Positions 17,660-25,596 of a stretch of DNA of 64,000 nucleotides are shown here, piece by piece. Origin of the DNA: Desulfitobacterium metallireducens DSM 15288 (GTDB taxonomy: Bacteria; Bacillota; Desulfitobacteriia; Desulfitobacteriales; Desulfitobacteriaceae). The position numbers were made by a program, and so were the translations under genes. The notes beneath the pieces were generated by a model, which was not told the DNA's origin, made no database searches, and saw only the letters and a list, made by a program, of their open reading frames with translations. Numbering within the stretch: the first letter of the stretch is position 1; every line of letters begins with the position of its first letter. The DNA lies in the NCBI RefSeq assembly GCF_000231405.2, contig NZ_CP007032.1, positions 2,294,001-2,358,000 on the forward strand. Direction: 5' to 3'.

Positions 17660-18238
17660 TTATAGATTAATCTCTGCATCGAAACCAAAAAGTATCCAAT
17701 GCCCAGTTAAAACATCTTCTTGTTCTACCTGCGCCACGATATCAACCCAATATTTGTTCCCTTTTCGTTTCAGCACTCGCCCTTGTGTAATCACCGTTTG
17801 GCCAAGATGGGCTGGACGAAGGAATTTCAGTTCAACGCTACCTGTTACCGCCATTTCCGCGTCTACAAGTGCTATTGCTAAGGAGTTTGCTTGAGCGAAT
17901 AAATGATGTCCGCGCGCGACTCTCGCTTTATCAAGAACCATGTTCTCCTCAATAAGCATCTCAGAACGGCCAAAATCTCCGACCTTAAGTTCCATGAGCC
18001 GGCCAATGACTTCCTGCTCTTCAAGAGACTTTAAGGTGCCATATGCTTCATGCGCGACAGCCCTCGTCCGTTCACGCAGTTCTGGAATCCCTAAATCGGT
18101 TCGATCCAGACGAATCGTTGACACGCTTACACTAAAGTGTTTCGCTAGCTCTTCATCCGTTGAAAAGGGATTCTTTTCAATTTCCTCTAGGAGCGCTTGA
18201 TGCCTCTCCTGTTTATGATGTCGAGTCAATTTTCTCAC
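17660..18238 (-). CDS. fapR: FapR, malonyl-CoA-responsive repressor of lipid synthesis
   Basis: A 192-residue regulator with an N-terminal DeoR-like helix-turn-helix (DEELAKHFSVSVSTIRLDR, about residues 28-46) and a C-terminal hot-dog effector domain (ARGHHLFAQANSLA). FapR represses fab/plsX genes until malonyl-CoA binds. GTG at 18238 gives the expected MRKLTR start, but the ribosome site is weak (GAGA). The putative operator and promoter end about 30 nt upstream, so the leader is short. It heads the lipid operon and probably controls itself. Confidence 0.94.
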   Translation of the reverse strand: MRKLTRHHKQERHQALLEEIEKNPFSTDEELAKHFSVSVSTIRLDRTDLGIPELRERTRAVAHEAYGTLKSLEEQEVIGRLMELKVGDFGRSEMLIEENMVLDKARVARGHHLFAQANSLAIALVDAEMAVTGSVELKFLRPAHLGQTVITQGRVLKRKGNKYWVDIVAQVEQEDVLTGHWILFGFDAEINL

Positions 18239-18254
18239 CGCATTCTCATTTTGT

Positions 18255-18295
18255 GACCTGGTACTAATTATAGCTCAGTTAAAATCTCTTTTCAA
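18255..18295 (-). promoter_or_regulatory. Promoter with overlapping putative FapR operator
   Basis: TTGAAA (18295-18290) and TATAAT (18272-18267) are 17 bp apart on the minus strand. Overlapping and following the -10 box is TTAGTACCAGGTCAC, whose left half matches the TTAGTACC half-site of Bacillus FapR operators. The right half is degenerate. Operator position over the -10 region suits repression. Confidence 0.7.
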
Positions 18296-18330
18296 CCAAA
18301 GATCAATTGAAATAAAGCAGAAATATGTAT

Positions 18331-18356
18331 AAAAAAAGGAGCCCATAATGGACTCC
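18331..18356 (-). terminator. Intrinsic terminator after rpmF
   Basis: An 8-bp stem with one G-U pair (18338-18345 with 18349-18356) is followed by seven T on the minus strand. It separates rpmF from the FapR-controlled operon. Confidence 0.85.
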
Positions 18357-18368
18357 TTTTTACTGAAC

Positions 18369-18548
18369 TTATTCTCCCATGGAGATAACTTCTTTTGCCT
18401 TATAATAACCGCAGCTTGGGCAAACGTGATGCGCTAATTTCGGTTTATGGCATTGGGGGCATTCGATGTGGTTTGGTGCAGTTAACTTCCACATAGCCCG
18501 ACGTTTACGTACTCTCGATTTGGATTGGCGATGTTGACCGACACCCAT
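18369..18548 (-). CDS. rpmF: Ribosomal protein L32
   Basis: A 59-residue protein beginning MGVGQHRQSKSRVRKRRAMW, basic at the N terminus. Two CXXC pairs (Cys30/Cys33 and Cys43/Cys46) make a zinc-binding L32. GGGGGTG lies just before the ATG. It follows yceD, the usual partner gene, and is closed by its own terminator. Confidence 0.96.
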   Translation of the reverse strand: MGVGQHRQSKSRVRKRRAMWKLTAPNHIECPQCHKPKLAHHVCPSCGYYKAKEVISMGE

Positions 18549-18578
18549 AATTACACCCCCTTTAAGCTTTCAAAAGCC

Positions 18579-19094
18579 TTAATCTCTCTTCGACCACTGG
18601 GCCAGCGCCGCTAAACGCGGGTCAGTCTGCTCAAGCACACACTCACAAGAGGTATGATTCCGATTAACTCCACAGACTGGGCAAAGCCCTTGGCACTCTG
18701 GAGAGCAGATAAATCTCATCGGTAGAGCCAACACGATCTGTTCAAAAATCCGTTCATTGATTTCTATTTCATCTTTCTCAAAGATGAAAGCAGATTCACT
18801 CTGTTCTTCTTCAGCCATAGCCATACCGCCATAAACCCATTCATCCTCATACGATAATTCGAGCGGATAAATAATGTCGTCTAAGCAGCAACCGCACTGC
18901 GTTTTGAACTTTGTTTGAACCTTGCCTAGAACAAGAAGGGATTTTCCCAGGTTGGTCACCTGAAGTTGAACGCGTACAGGAGCTGCAAAAGACAGCCCAT
19001 TAAGTTCCGATTCATAAGCAGAAAAATCTTCTTCTAAATCAAAATGAGCTATTCCGTTCTCATTACGGCGAACTTGAGCAACATTAACCTTCAC
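18579..19094 (-). CDS. yceD: YceD/DUF177 family protein
   Basis: A 171-residue acidic protein of the DUF177 family, nearly always encoded before rpmF and linked in other bacteria to 23S rRNA accumulation. Cysteines in KTQCGCCLD near residue 67 and the C-terminal CSPECQGLCPVCG cluster, with the later CEC, are the family marks. The GTG at 19094 is chosen for its GGAG at 8-base spacing; an in-frame ATG seven codons upstream at 19115 is possible. Confidence 0.88.
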   Translation of the reverse strand: MKVNVAQVRRNENGIAHFDLEEDFSAYESELNGLSFAAPVRVQLQVTNLGKSLLVLGKVQTKFKTQCGCCLDDIIYPLELSYEDEWVYGGMAMAEEEQSESAFIFEKDEIEINERIFEQIVLALPMRFICSPECQGLCPVCGVNRNHTSCECVLEQTDPRLAALAQWSKRD

Positions 19095-19159
19095 GCTTAA
19101 CACTCCAATACACAACCATTATTATAGTTGGCACAATTTTCTTTGTCAAGGAAAACTCC

Positions 19160-20356
19160 TTAACCTTTCACGACCTCATACGTATCCATTGCAATCATCA
19201 GTTCTTCATTCGTTGGGATAACAAGGACACGACAACGGGCATCTTCAGTCGAGATATCAATTTCTTGACCTCTGATTTTATTCTTTTCAGGATCGATTTC
19301 AACCCCAAGATAAGAGAGGTTTCCAGCTATGCTTTCACGCATTGTTGCGGAATTTTCTCCCAATCCTGCTGTAAAGATGATTGCATCTGCTCCATTGAGC
19401 ACTGCAGCATATGAACCAATATATTTCTTGACGTCATGAGCAAAGACATTAAGGGCTAATTGAGCACGATAATTACCTTCCTCAGCTGCGCCTTCAATAT
19501 CACGGAAATCACTGCTCACTCCAGATACTCCGAGAACGCCGCACTTCTTATTTAAGAAATCATTGACTCTCTTCGAGGTAAGATCTTCCTTCTGCATGAT
19601 ATAAGATACGATCGCAGGGTCGAGATCGCCTGAACGAGTTCCCATCATCAATCCTTCCAAAGGAGTAAAGCCCATAGAAGTTTCAACCGATTTTCCACCA
19701 TCGATTGCGGTAATGGAGGAACCATTTCCTAGATGGCAGCTAATCAGCTTCAGATCTTCGAGAGGGCGACCTAACAGAGCAGCTGCACGTTGACTGACAT
19801 ATTTGTGGGAAGTTCCGTGGAAACCATATTTCCGAATTTTATATTGTTCATAAAGTTCATAAGGAAGACCATAGATAAACGCTTCAGGCGGCATTGTTTG
19901 ATGAAAAGCGGTATCAAAGACTGCAACTTGAGGAACACCAGGCATTAAGTCTTTGCAGGCTTCAATTCCGGCGATATTCGGCGGATTGTGGAGAGGCGCA
20001 AGCTCGACACATTCTTCGATTGCTTTGATGACTTCATCATCAATTAAAACCGATTGAGCAAATTTTTCTCCGCCGTGTACAACGCGGTGACCCACAGCTT
20101 CAATTTCTTTAAGATCCTTAACAACCCCATATTCCGGATTAACCAAAGCATCTAAAACCAGTTTGATGGCTATCGTATGGTTGGTGATCTCTGCTGTAAT
20201 AATTTCTTTTTCGCCACCTGCTTTGCGATGCGTTAACACCGATCCAGGCATACCAATCCTTTCAACTAATCCTTTAGCTGAAGGTTGTTTTGTTTCTGTG
20301 TCTAAGAGCTGATACTTTAGAGATGAGCTCCCGCAGTTAATAACAAGAATGTTCAC
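19160..20356 (-). CDS. ackA: Acetate kinase
   Basis: A 398-residue ASKHA-fold kinase that interconverts acetyl-phosphate and acetate with ATP formation. It starts [17 protein letters not shown], has HRVVHGG near residue 120, [10 protein letters not shown], the phosphate loop SCHLGNGSS and [12 protein letters not shown] start with AAGGAGG upstream. No pta lies beside it. The gene begins after the terminator of the patatin-like gene, so it has its own promoter, and may be transcribed into yceD-rpmF. Confidence 0.97.
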   Translation of the reverse strand: MNILVINCGSSSLKYQLLDTETKQPSAKGLVERIGMPGSVLTHRKAGGEKEIITAEITNHTIAIKLVLDALVNPEYGVVKDLKEIEAVGHRVVHGGEKFAQSVLIDDEVIKAIEECVELAPLHNPPNIAGIEACKDLMPGVPQVAVFDTAFHQTMPPEAFIYGLPYELYEQYKIRKYGFHGTSHKYVSQRAAALLGRPLEDLKLISCHLGNGSSITAIDGGKSVETSMGFTPLEGLMMGTRSGDLDPAIVSYIMQKEDLTSKRVNDFLNKKCGVLGVSGVSSDFRDIEGAAEEGNYRAQLALNVFAHDVKKYIGSYAAVLNGADAIIFTAGLGENSATMRESIAGNLSYLGVEIDPEKNKIRGQEIDISTEDARCRVLVIPTNEELMIAMDTYEVVKG

Positions 20357-20408
20357 GTTTGTACCTCCTAAATTCCTTTTCCACCCATTTTCTCTCTTTA
20401 GTTTGCCC

Positions 20409-20438
20409 CAAAAAAACTACTTCTTATCAAAGAAGTAG
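20409..20438 (-). terminator. Intrinsic terminator after the patatin-like gene
   Basis: An 8-bp stem (20418-20425 with 20431-20438) is followed on the minus strand by TTTTTTT. It lies between the patatin-like stop and the ackA start. Confidence 0.85.
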
Positions 20439-20507
20439 ATTTGTCGAGACATCTTTTTCATTTCAAAACACTTTTAGTTTATCACACTCCGTCCCATTTT
20501 CAACCCC

Positions 20508-21269
20508 TCACAAGAAAATCCGACGAATTTCCGAAGATTTCGCCGCAGCGGCTTGATACCCTAAGTCAATAGCTTCATTTGCAATTTCAAATTGCAAGCT
20601 GCCAATATGCCCCACTTCTGGTTGGATGAGCAAGTCAGCTCCGCTTGATCCTAACCGAAAAACTTCTTCCTCTAATATTTCCACCGATTGAAGCAAAACA
20701 TCCATTGCATTATTAATTTTTGTTGAAAGTCCTTTTTTAACATCAACTGCTAAAATCTTGTCCGCTCCCATTTCCCGGCCCACATGGATGGGTAAGCGAT
20801 TTTTAACCGCGCCATCCACTAACAGATGGCCCTGATATCGAAACGGTTGAAACACGCCAGGTATCGAAATGCTCGCCCTGACTGCCTGGGCGACGCTTCC
20901 CTCTTTAAATACCACTAATTCACCTGTTTCAATATCCGTTGCAACAATAGCTAATGGAATTTTGAGTTCCTCGAAACTGAGATTTTTCGTTAAAAGCCGC
21001 ATCGCTTCGAGCACTTTATCGCCTTTAATGAAACCTCCTCGCGAGACAGAAATATCAAATAATTGGCGACTAAAACCCGGATGACTAAGGAGTCGTTCCA
21101 AACGATAGAGATCAATTCCTGCTGCATAGAGCGCTCCAAAGATCGCACCGATGCTGCACCCAACGACTAAATCTATTGTTATTTCTTCTTCTGCCAGTGC
21201 CTGAAGGAAGCCAAGATGAGCAAATCCTCGCGCGCCTCCCGCTCCCAAGATCAACCCATTTTTACTCAT
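20508..21269 (-). CDS. Patatin-like phospholipase family protein (RssA type)
   Basis: A 253-residue patatin-fold serine hydrolase. The oxyanion glycines GAGGARG are at residues 9-15, the nucleophile elbow GCSIG at 37-41 with Ser39, and the catalytic aspartate Asp152 in VDGAVKN, making a complete Ser-Asp dyad. There is no signal peptide, so it is probably cytosolic. Related proteins (RssA/YchK) have poorly known substrates, likely lipids or acyl esters. Single gene, divergent from ylbJ, with its own terminator. Confidence 0.88.
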   Translation of the reverse strand: MSKNGLILGAGGARGFAHLGFLQALAEEEITIDLVVGCSIGAIFGALYAAGIDLYRLERLLSHPGFSRQLFDISVSRGGFIKGDKVLEAMRLLTKNLSFEELKIPLAIVATDIETGELVVFKEGSVAQAVRASISIPGVFQPFRYQGHLLVDGAVKNRLPIHVGREMGADKILAVDVKKGLSTKINNAMDVLLQSVEILEEEVFRLGSSGADLLIQPEVGHIGSLQFEIANEAIDLGYQAAAAKSSEIRRIFL

Positions 21270-21363
21270 TTAACTCCTCCTCATCCCCATAATCTTGAAA
21301 ATCTTACTTCTATGACTTAGTAAGCTTCCATATAAATTATGTATGATGAAAGGCGGGTGAATT

Positions 21364-22530
21364 ATGGCAGCAGCAATCCGCACTCTTCCTTTTTTTCTTT
21401 TAGCTCTTGCCATGTTTTTATACCCTCAGGAAGTCGTCTCTTCAGCGGCAACCGGGTTAACCCTTTGGTGGACATTTGTTTTGCCAGCCTTACTCCCTTT
21501 TTTTATTCTCTCGGAACTCTTAATGGGAGCAGGCTTCATTCATTTTCTGGGCATACTCCTCGAGCCTTTAATGCGGCCTTTCTTTCACCTTCCCGGAAAG
21601 GCTTCTTTTGTCATGGCTATGGGCTATACCTCCGGAATCCCCATTGGCGCCGTTCTCACTTGTAAGTTACGTCAGCAGAACCAATTAACTCAAATCGAAG
21701 GAGAACGTCTCTTGGCCTTCACCAGTAACCCCAGCCCTGGATTTATGTTTGGAGCAGTCGCCTCGGGAATGCTGGGCAGACCGGAGCTCGGTCTTGTCTT
21801 AGCTGGAGCCGTCTATTTATCAAACCTTATCATTGGTATTCTCTTTCGATTTTATCGGTATCAACCTGTCGAGGGACACATAAGTGCTTCGATTTCTTTA
21901 AAAAGAGCCTGGCAGGAGCTACTCACAGCTCAAGATCAGGATGGACGCCCGTTTGGGCAACTTTTAGGTGACGCTGTGAGGCAAAGTGTCCAGACTGTTT
22001 TACTCGTTGGAGGGTTTATTACCTTTTTCTCTGTCCTTATTAACTTATTGAACGCTACGCATCTTACAACAGGTTTGGCCCTTATTCTCGAGTCGTTAAC
22101 GGGTGGTCATTTTACATTACCCAGGGTGACGGCAGGGGTGAATGCACTCTTTGAAACGACCTTAGGTTGTCGTACCAGCCTCCAAGCTTTCTCTGGGCTT
22201 AACGTTCAGGTGGCGGTCCTGAGTGCGGTTCTGGCCTGGGGTGGACTTTCGGTATTTGCACAGGTTGCAAGTTTTACGAGTTTAACTGATCTCCGCTTCT
22301 CAGCCTTTTTACTTGGGCGCGTTCTGCAAAGTATCTTAGCCCCAATTTTGAGTCAAATTTTACTCCTTTTTATCAAGGTTCCCGCATCTTCTCCCCTATT
22401 TCCAATCTCCTCTTTGAAAACGGCGACTGGCTTTTTATTGACTTGGCGGCTCAGCGTTTGGGTCTTCTGCGGTGTTATGATTTTTTTCCTCATTTCGGCC
22501 CTTGGGGTTCGTTTTCTGACTCAAAAATAA
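21364..22530 (+). CDS. ylbJ: Sporulation integral membrane protein YlbJ
   Basis: A 388-residue polytopic membrane protein with about ten hydrophobic segments and nucleoside-transporter-like gate regions (PSPGFMFGAV near residue 120). Family members are needed for spore formation in Bacillus, where the gene is mother-cell expressed. GGCGGGTG stands before the ATG. The gene is alone on the plus strand, divergent from the patatin-like gene with a 94-bp gap. No confident sigma-E promoter could be marked there. Confidence 0.88.
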   Translation: MAAAIRTLPFFLLALAMFLYPQEVVSSAATGLTLWWTFVLPALLPFFILSELLMGAGFIHFLGILLEPLMRPFFHLPGKASFVMAMGYTSGIPIGAVLTCKLRQQNQLTQIEGERLLAFTSNPSPGFMFGAVASGMLGRPELGLVLAGAVYLSNLIIGILFRFYRYQPVEGHISASISLKRAWQELLTAQDQDGRPFGQLLGDAVRQSVQTVLLVGGFITFFSVLINLLNATHLTTGLALILESLTGGHFTLPRVTAGVNALFETTLGCRTSLQAFSGLNVQVAVLSAVLAWGGLSVFAQVASFTSLTDLRFSAFLLGRVLQSILAPILSQILLLFIKVPASSPLFPISSLKTATGFLLTWRLSVWVFCGVMIFFLISALGVRFLTQK

Positions 22531-22553
22531 TGAACAAAACGCCATATTGAAAA

Positions 22554-22578
22554 AGAGGCGACCATTTTGGTTGCCTCT
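22554..22578. terminator. Terminator between convergent ylbJ and the rsmD unit
   Basis: Arms 22554-22563 and 22569-22578 pair with one G-U. The T tail is strong on the minus strand (TTTTT) and weak on the plus, so it mainly ends the rsmD/coiled-coil transcript. Confidence 0.75.
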
Positions 22579-22599
22579 TCGTCCCATAGCTCATTCCCT

Positions 22600-23097
22600 T
22601 TATTCTGCTGATTCAACTTTCTTTTCACGTTGATCCTGTTTAGCTAATGTTCTCAGCTCTTCTCTGTTCTTACGCAGTGCCTGCAAGGTCTCACCGACAC
22701 TCTTTTCAACCCGTTGTAAAAGCTCATCTGTATATTGGACCGCTCCCAGCTTAACTTCTTTCGCATAGTTTTGGGCTTGGCGAGCAAGGTCTTCTGCATA
22801 ACTTTGGGCTTGTTTGGAGACTTCATTTTCACCGGCTAATTTTTCAACATAAGATTTACCGCGTTCTAAAATATGGTCAGCCTCAGCTTTTGCTTCATCA
22901 AGGATTTTTTGACGTTCATAGAGCACTCTTTGCGCCTCCCGAATTTCATCCGGCAAAGAGGTTCTCATTCGATCAATGAGTTCAAAAATCTGCGAATCAT
23001 CTACCAATACTTTTCCAGTCATCGGAATTTTTGTCCCGCGGTCAACGATTTCCTCTAATTCCTCTAAAATTTCAAAAACATCGTGTTCCAAAGCCAT
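22600..23097 (-). CDS. Coiled-coil protein of unknown function
   Basis: A 165-residue, charged, almost fully helical protein. A short N-terminal part (EILEELEEIVDRG) precedes a long heptad-rich segment from about residue 60 to the end, with alternating Glu/Lys/Gln and YAEDLARQAQNYAKEV-like repeats. It resembles the peripheral stalk of ATP synthase subunit b and parts of DivIVA, without a membrane anchor, Walker motif or catalytic site. Databases often name such proteins ATPase, which the sequence does not support. Six nt separate it from rsmD, so the two are probably co-transcribed. Confidence 0.7.
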   Translation of the reverse strand: MALEHDVFEILEELEEIVDRGTKIPMTGKVLVDDSQIFELIDRMRTSLPDEIREAQRVLYERQKILDEAKAEADHILERGKSYVEKLAGENEVSKQAQSYAEDLARQAQNYAKEVKLGAVQYTDELLQRVEKSVGETLQALRKNREELRTLAKQDQREKKVESAE

Positions 23098-23103
23098 CCT
23101 CCC

Positions 23104-23649
23104 CTATTCTATACATCTCTGAATGTACCAGATTTTCGTATCTCCATATTCACTGGTTTTACGAATTTCAAACGGTTCACTAAGCTGAAGTTCTTCTTCA
23201 GACGCCGTTTCGGCAATAATCACTCCAAATTCAGTGAGGCGGCAAGGTTCACTAAGCGAACTTAGCGCTTTGCTTACCAACTCCTGTCGGTAAGGAGGAT
23301 CAAGAAAGATTAAATCAAATCTTGCTTCTGGATATTGCTTCAGAAACTCAAAAGCATCCATGCTATAAAGTTTGGCTTGAGCCTCCCCTATAAGCGTTAA
23401 ATTCTCTTGGATAACTTTTTGAGCTGTATACGCTTTTTCAACAAGGACCACTTCTTGTGCTCCTTGGGAAAGCGCTTCTAGAGCCAAATTTCCTGTTCCT
23501 GCAAAAAGATCAAGGACTCGTGCGTCTTGCACTTTCTCCCTTAGGACATTAAAAATTGCACCTTTTACTTTATCCGCCGTAGGACGAGTATCCATTCCCG
23601 ATACCGTTTTTAGTTTGCGTCCTCGCATCTCCCCGGCAATAATTCGCAT
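23104..23649 (-). CDS. rsmD: 16S rRNA (guanine966-N2)-methyltransferase
   Basis: A 181-residue SAM-dependent methyltransferase. It starts MRIIAGEMRGRKL, with TRPTADKVKGAIFNVL, the SAM loop LDLFAGTGNLALEAL and the catalytic DPPY (FLDPPYRQ). ATG at 23649 is set by GAGGAG seven bases upstream; the frame is open 20 codons further without similarity. In other Clostridia it precedes coaD; here a coiled-coil gene follows instead. Confidence 0.94.
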   Translation of the reverse strand: MRIIAGEMRGRKLKTVSGMDTRPTADKVKGAIFNVLREKVQDARVLDLFAGTGNLALEALSQGAQEVVLVEKAYTAQKVIQENLTLIGEAQAKLYSMDAFEFLKQYPEARFDLIFLDPPYRQELVSKALSSLSEPCRLTEFGVIIAETASEEELQLSEPFEIRKTSEYGDTKIWYIQRCIE

Positions 23650-23714
23650 AGATGTTCTCCTCGATATTGAGATAGAAATAACCATCACTCTAAAATATAA
23701 TAATTGCACAATAA

Positions 23715-23742
23715 TTGACGTTAAAAGACAAGTTATTATAAG
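23715..23742 (+). promoter_or_regulatory. Plus-strand sigma-A-like promoter for a candidate small RNA
   Basis: TTGACG (23715-23720) and TATAAG (23737-23742) with a 16-bp spacer. Transcription would start near 23749 and run into an intrinsic terminator about 150 nt later, with no gene in between. Confidence 0.55.
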
Positions 23743-23748
23743 TATACC

Positions 23749-23900
23749 ACAGCCTGTTATTTTCTTAACAAATTTTTTGTATATTTTCCCTTAATCCACA
23801 AATACTATTTTTCGGTAGGATAAATTTCTACCTTTCCCCCACCAGTTCTTCCTTCGTTTCTCCTCTTGATCACTGGTCGTGAGGGCCAGTGATTTTTTTG
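23749..23900 (+). ncRNA. Candidate small RNA with C/U-rich segments
   Basis: About 150 nt between a promoter-like sequence and a strong intrinsic terminator: stem 23869-23878 with 23884-23893, then seven T. No ATG-initiated reading frame lies inside. Single-stranded C/U-rich stretches near 23831-23842 and 23857-23865 are complementary to Shine-Dalgarno sequences, as in several Firmicute regulatory RNAs. Alternatives are a leader of gpr that terminates early, or the upstream region of rsmD on the other strand. Function is inference only. Confidence 0.45.
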
Positions 23901-23972
23901 TACGTATCAGAAAGTATAAGTTTTTATCGGTAGATAGTATAAGTGCAACTAAGGCTTCCGCCTGCGCTAAGG

Positions 23973-23992
23973 CTTGGCGCAAGCCAAGTTTT
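23973..23992 (+). terminator. Short GNRA-loop hairpin with T tail before gpr
   Basis: CTTGGC, loop GCAA, GCCAAG, then TTTT. It is preceded by a CTAAGGCTT direct repeat at about 23949 and 23967. It lies 55 nt before the gpr ATG and may be an attenuator or a second stop for upstream transcription. Confidence 0.45.
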
Positions 23993-24046
23993 CTTTATTT
24001 CCTTTACGCAAAAGTTTGAAAATTAACTGTGGGAGGTTAAATTTGT

Positions 24047-25033
24047 ATGAAAAAATCAGATTTCATCCGAGAATTTAATGTCAATATTGATATGGCTGTT
24101 GAAGCTCATGAAATTCTTCGTGGAGAAAGCGAGGATGAGATTCCAGGCGTACGAATGAGCAAAGCCGAATTTGATCACGCCGTTATTACCACAATTGATA
24201 TCGAAACAGAACAAGGGGTTCAAGAAATGGGACGCCCTCAAGGAACCTACATCACCATTGATGCTCCAGACATTCGCCAAAATAATTATTTAGTTCATAA
24301 TGAAATTAGTGAAATTCTTGCAAAAGAACTCGTTAATTTGATGAACCTCAACGATAACTCAAGTGTTCTAATTGTTGGCTTAGGAAATTGGAATGCAACT
24401 CCCGATGCTTTAGGCCCTCAAGTGATTGATAAAACTTTGGTTACTCGCCATCTTTTTCAACTTTCTCCAGACGAACTCAAGGGAAAATTAAGAAATGTAA
24501 GTGCCATCGCCCCTGGAGTACTTGGCATCACTGGAATCGAAACGGCAGAGATTATTCGTGGTCTTGTCGAGCATGTTAAACCGGATTGGGTCATTGCCAT
24601 TGATGCTTTGGCCGCGGGTTCCCTCGAACGGATCGGCACTAGCATTCAAATTTGTGATACAGGGATCTCACCCGGCTCAGGCGTAGGAAATCGACGCGTC
24701 GGCATTAACGAAGAAACTTTAGGTTGCAAAGTGGTCGCTATTGGTCTACCCACCGTTGTCAATGCGGCAATTATCGCTCACAGCTGTCTGGACGGGTTAC
24801 TTGATGAGCTGAAAACCAGTCCCAGTCTTTACAAGCTCTATAAGGGATTTAATTCAGATACATTGGAACATATATTAACTCAAGCTTTATCCCCATACAC
24901 AAATAATCTAATGGTGACTCCAAAGGAAATTGATACTCTAATTAAAAGTGCGGCTCGAATTATTGCCGGTGCTTTAGGGATGTGTCTGCACCCGGGAATT
25001 ACGCGTGAAGAATATCAGACGTATCTACAATAA
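24047..25033 (+). CDS. gpr: Germination protease GPR
   Basis: A 328-residue endoprotease that degrades small acid-soluble spore proteins at germination. It starts with FNVNIDMAVEAHEI, the family pro-region. VGLGNWNATPDALGP near residue 108, DALAAGS near 186 and GTSIQICDTGISPGSGVGNRR near 198 are hallmarks of the aspartic-type GPR fold, related to HybD. GGGAGG lies before the ATG. The upstream region holds two terminator-like hairpins, so vegetative read-through is probably blocked. A SASP-like mini gene with a GPR cleavage motif lies 260 nt downstream on the other strand. Confidence 0.96.
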   Translation: MKKSDFIREFNVNIDMAVEAHEILRGESEDEIPGVRMSKAEFDHAVITTIDIETEQGVQEMGRPQGTYITIDAPDIRQNNYLVHNEISEILAKELVNLMNLNDNSSVLIVGLGNWNATPDALGPQVIDKTLVTRHLFQLSPDELKGKLRNVSAIAPGVLGITGIETAEIIRGLVEHVKPDWVIAIDALAAGSLERIGTSIQICDTGISPGSGVGNRRVGINEETLGCKVVAIGLPTVVNAAIIAHSCLDGLLDELKTSPSLYKLYKGFNSDTLEHILTQALSPYTNNLMVTPKEIDTLIKSAARIIAGALGMCLHPGITREEYQTYLQ

Positions 25034-25049
25034 GAGTCATTGATTTTTC

Positions 25050-25207
25050 TTGCAAGCAAAGTTACGTTACAGACACTCGGACGGACGCTCGCAGACCAAG
25101 CTAAGGGCATAACTGCTAGATGCAAGTTACGGGATTTCCTCCCAATTCGCCGTGCAGATCTGCTATGCCGTCCATGGTGCAGTCTGCACTAGGTACGTCC
25201 TGTGACC
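25050..25207 (+). repeat. Family B dispersed repeat, copy 1
   Basis: About 158 nt starting 17 nt after the gpr stop. Blocks shared with 33189-33329 include CTCGCAGACCAAG, TAACTGCT, CCTCCCAATTCGCC, GTCCATGG and CGTCCTGTGAC. CTTGCA near the 5' end can pair with TGCAAG near 25110. This copy carries an 18-nt insertion with the palindrome GCAGATCTGC after the AATTCGCC block. No coding potential. Confidence 0.75.
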
Positions 25208-25244
25208 CTCAACATATTTCTATTTACTAGTCATCGAACAGAAA

Positions 25245-25266
25245 AGAGCGGGAAAATTCCCGCTCT
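25245..25266. terminator. Bidirectional terminator between gpr and the mini-SASP gene
   Basis: A perfect 22-bp palindrome, AGAGCGGGAAA followed by its complement, with T-rich flanks on both sides. It serves the convergent gpr and SASP-like genes. Confidence 0.85.
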
Positions 25267-25291
25267 TTCTGTATCCCTATTCTTAAACGTC

Positions 25292-25411
25292 TTAAGTATT
25301 CGGGAACTTCTTATGCTTACGATTCGCAATCCCAATCTCTTGAGCAACCTCATACTTAAATTTCTCAAGCTCTGCTGTTAAAGGAATTCCCGGATTTTTT
25401 TGATCAGCCAT
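25292..25411 (-). CDS. Short SASP-like spore protein
   Basis: A 39-residue protein, MADQKNPGIPLTAELEKFKYE followed by VAQEIGIANRKHKKFPNT. The ELEKFKYEVAQEIGI part matches the first conserved half of alpha/beta-type small acid-soluble spore proteins, including the glutamate/aliphatic site cut by GPR. The usual second half is missing (family length about 60-75). A strong GAGGAGGG six bases before the ATG shows it is expressed. A weak sigma-G-like pair (TCTATA, 18 bp, CATTCTT) lies about 110 bp upstream. It could be a truncated SASP or a distinct short spore peptide. Confidence 0.7.
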   Translation of the reverse strand: MADQKNPGIPLTAELEKFKYEVAQEIGIANRKHKKFPNT

Positions 25412-25596
25412 GCTTAGCCCTCCTCTTATTATGTTCTTTAGGAGCAGACCTACATCGCTGCTACTTCACTTTTTTGCTCTTGATTTTCTACTGTTATTAT
25501 TTTTCATAAGAATGCAAGTGATACCCGGGAATTATAGAGAAAACAAATTTTAAAAACCAAGAACACAAAAATATACCAATCATAATTTTCAAATTC

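Noticed and set aside
23911-23943. Twin GTATAAG sequences as a sigma-G promoter for gpr
   Set aside because: The -10 does not match CATNNTA. The repeats are noted but not called.
23791-23982. 63-codon frame on the minus strand before rsmD
   Set aside because: Overlaps the sRNA terminator and the CTAAGGCTT repeats. No ribosome site; composition unlike neighbours.
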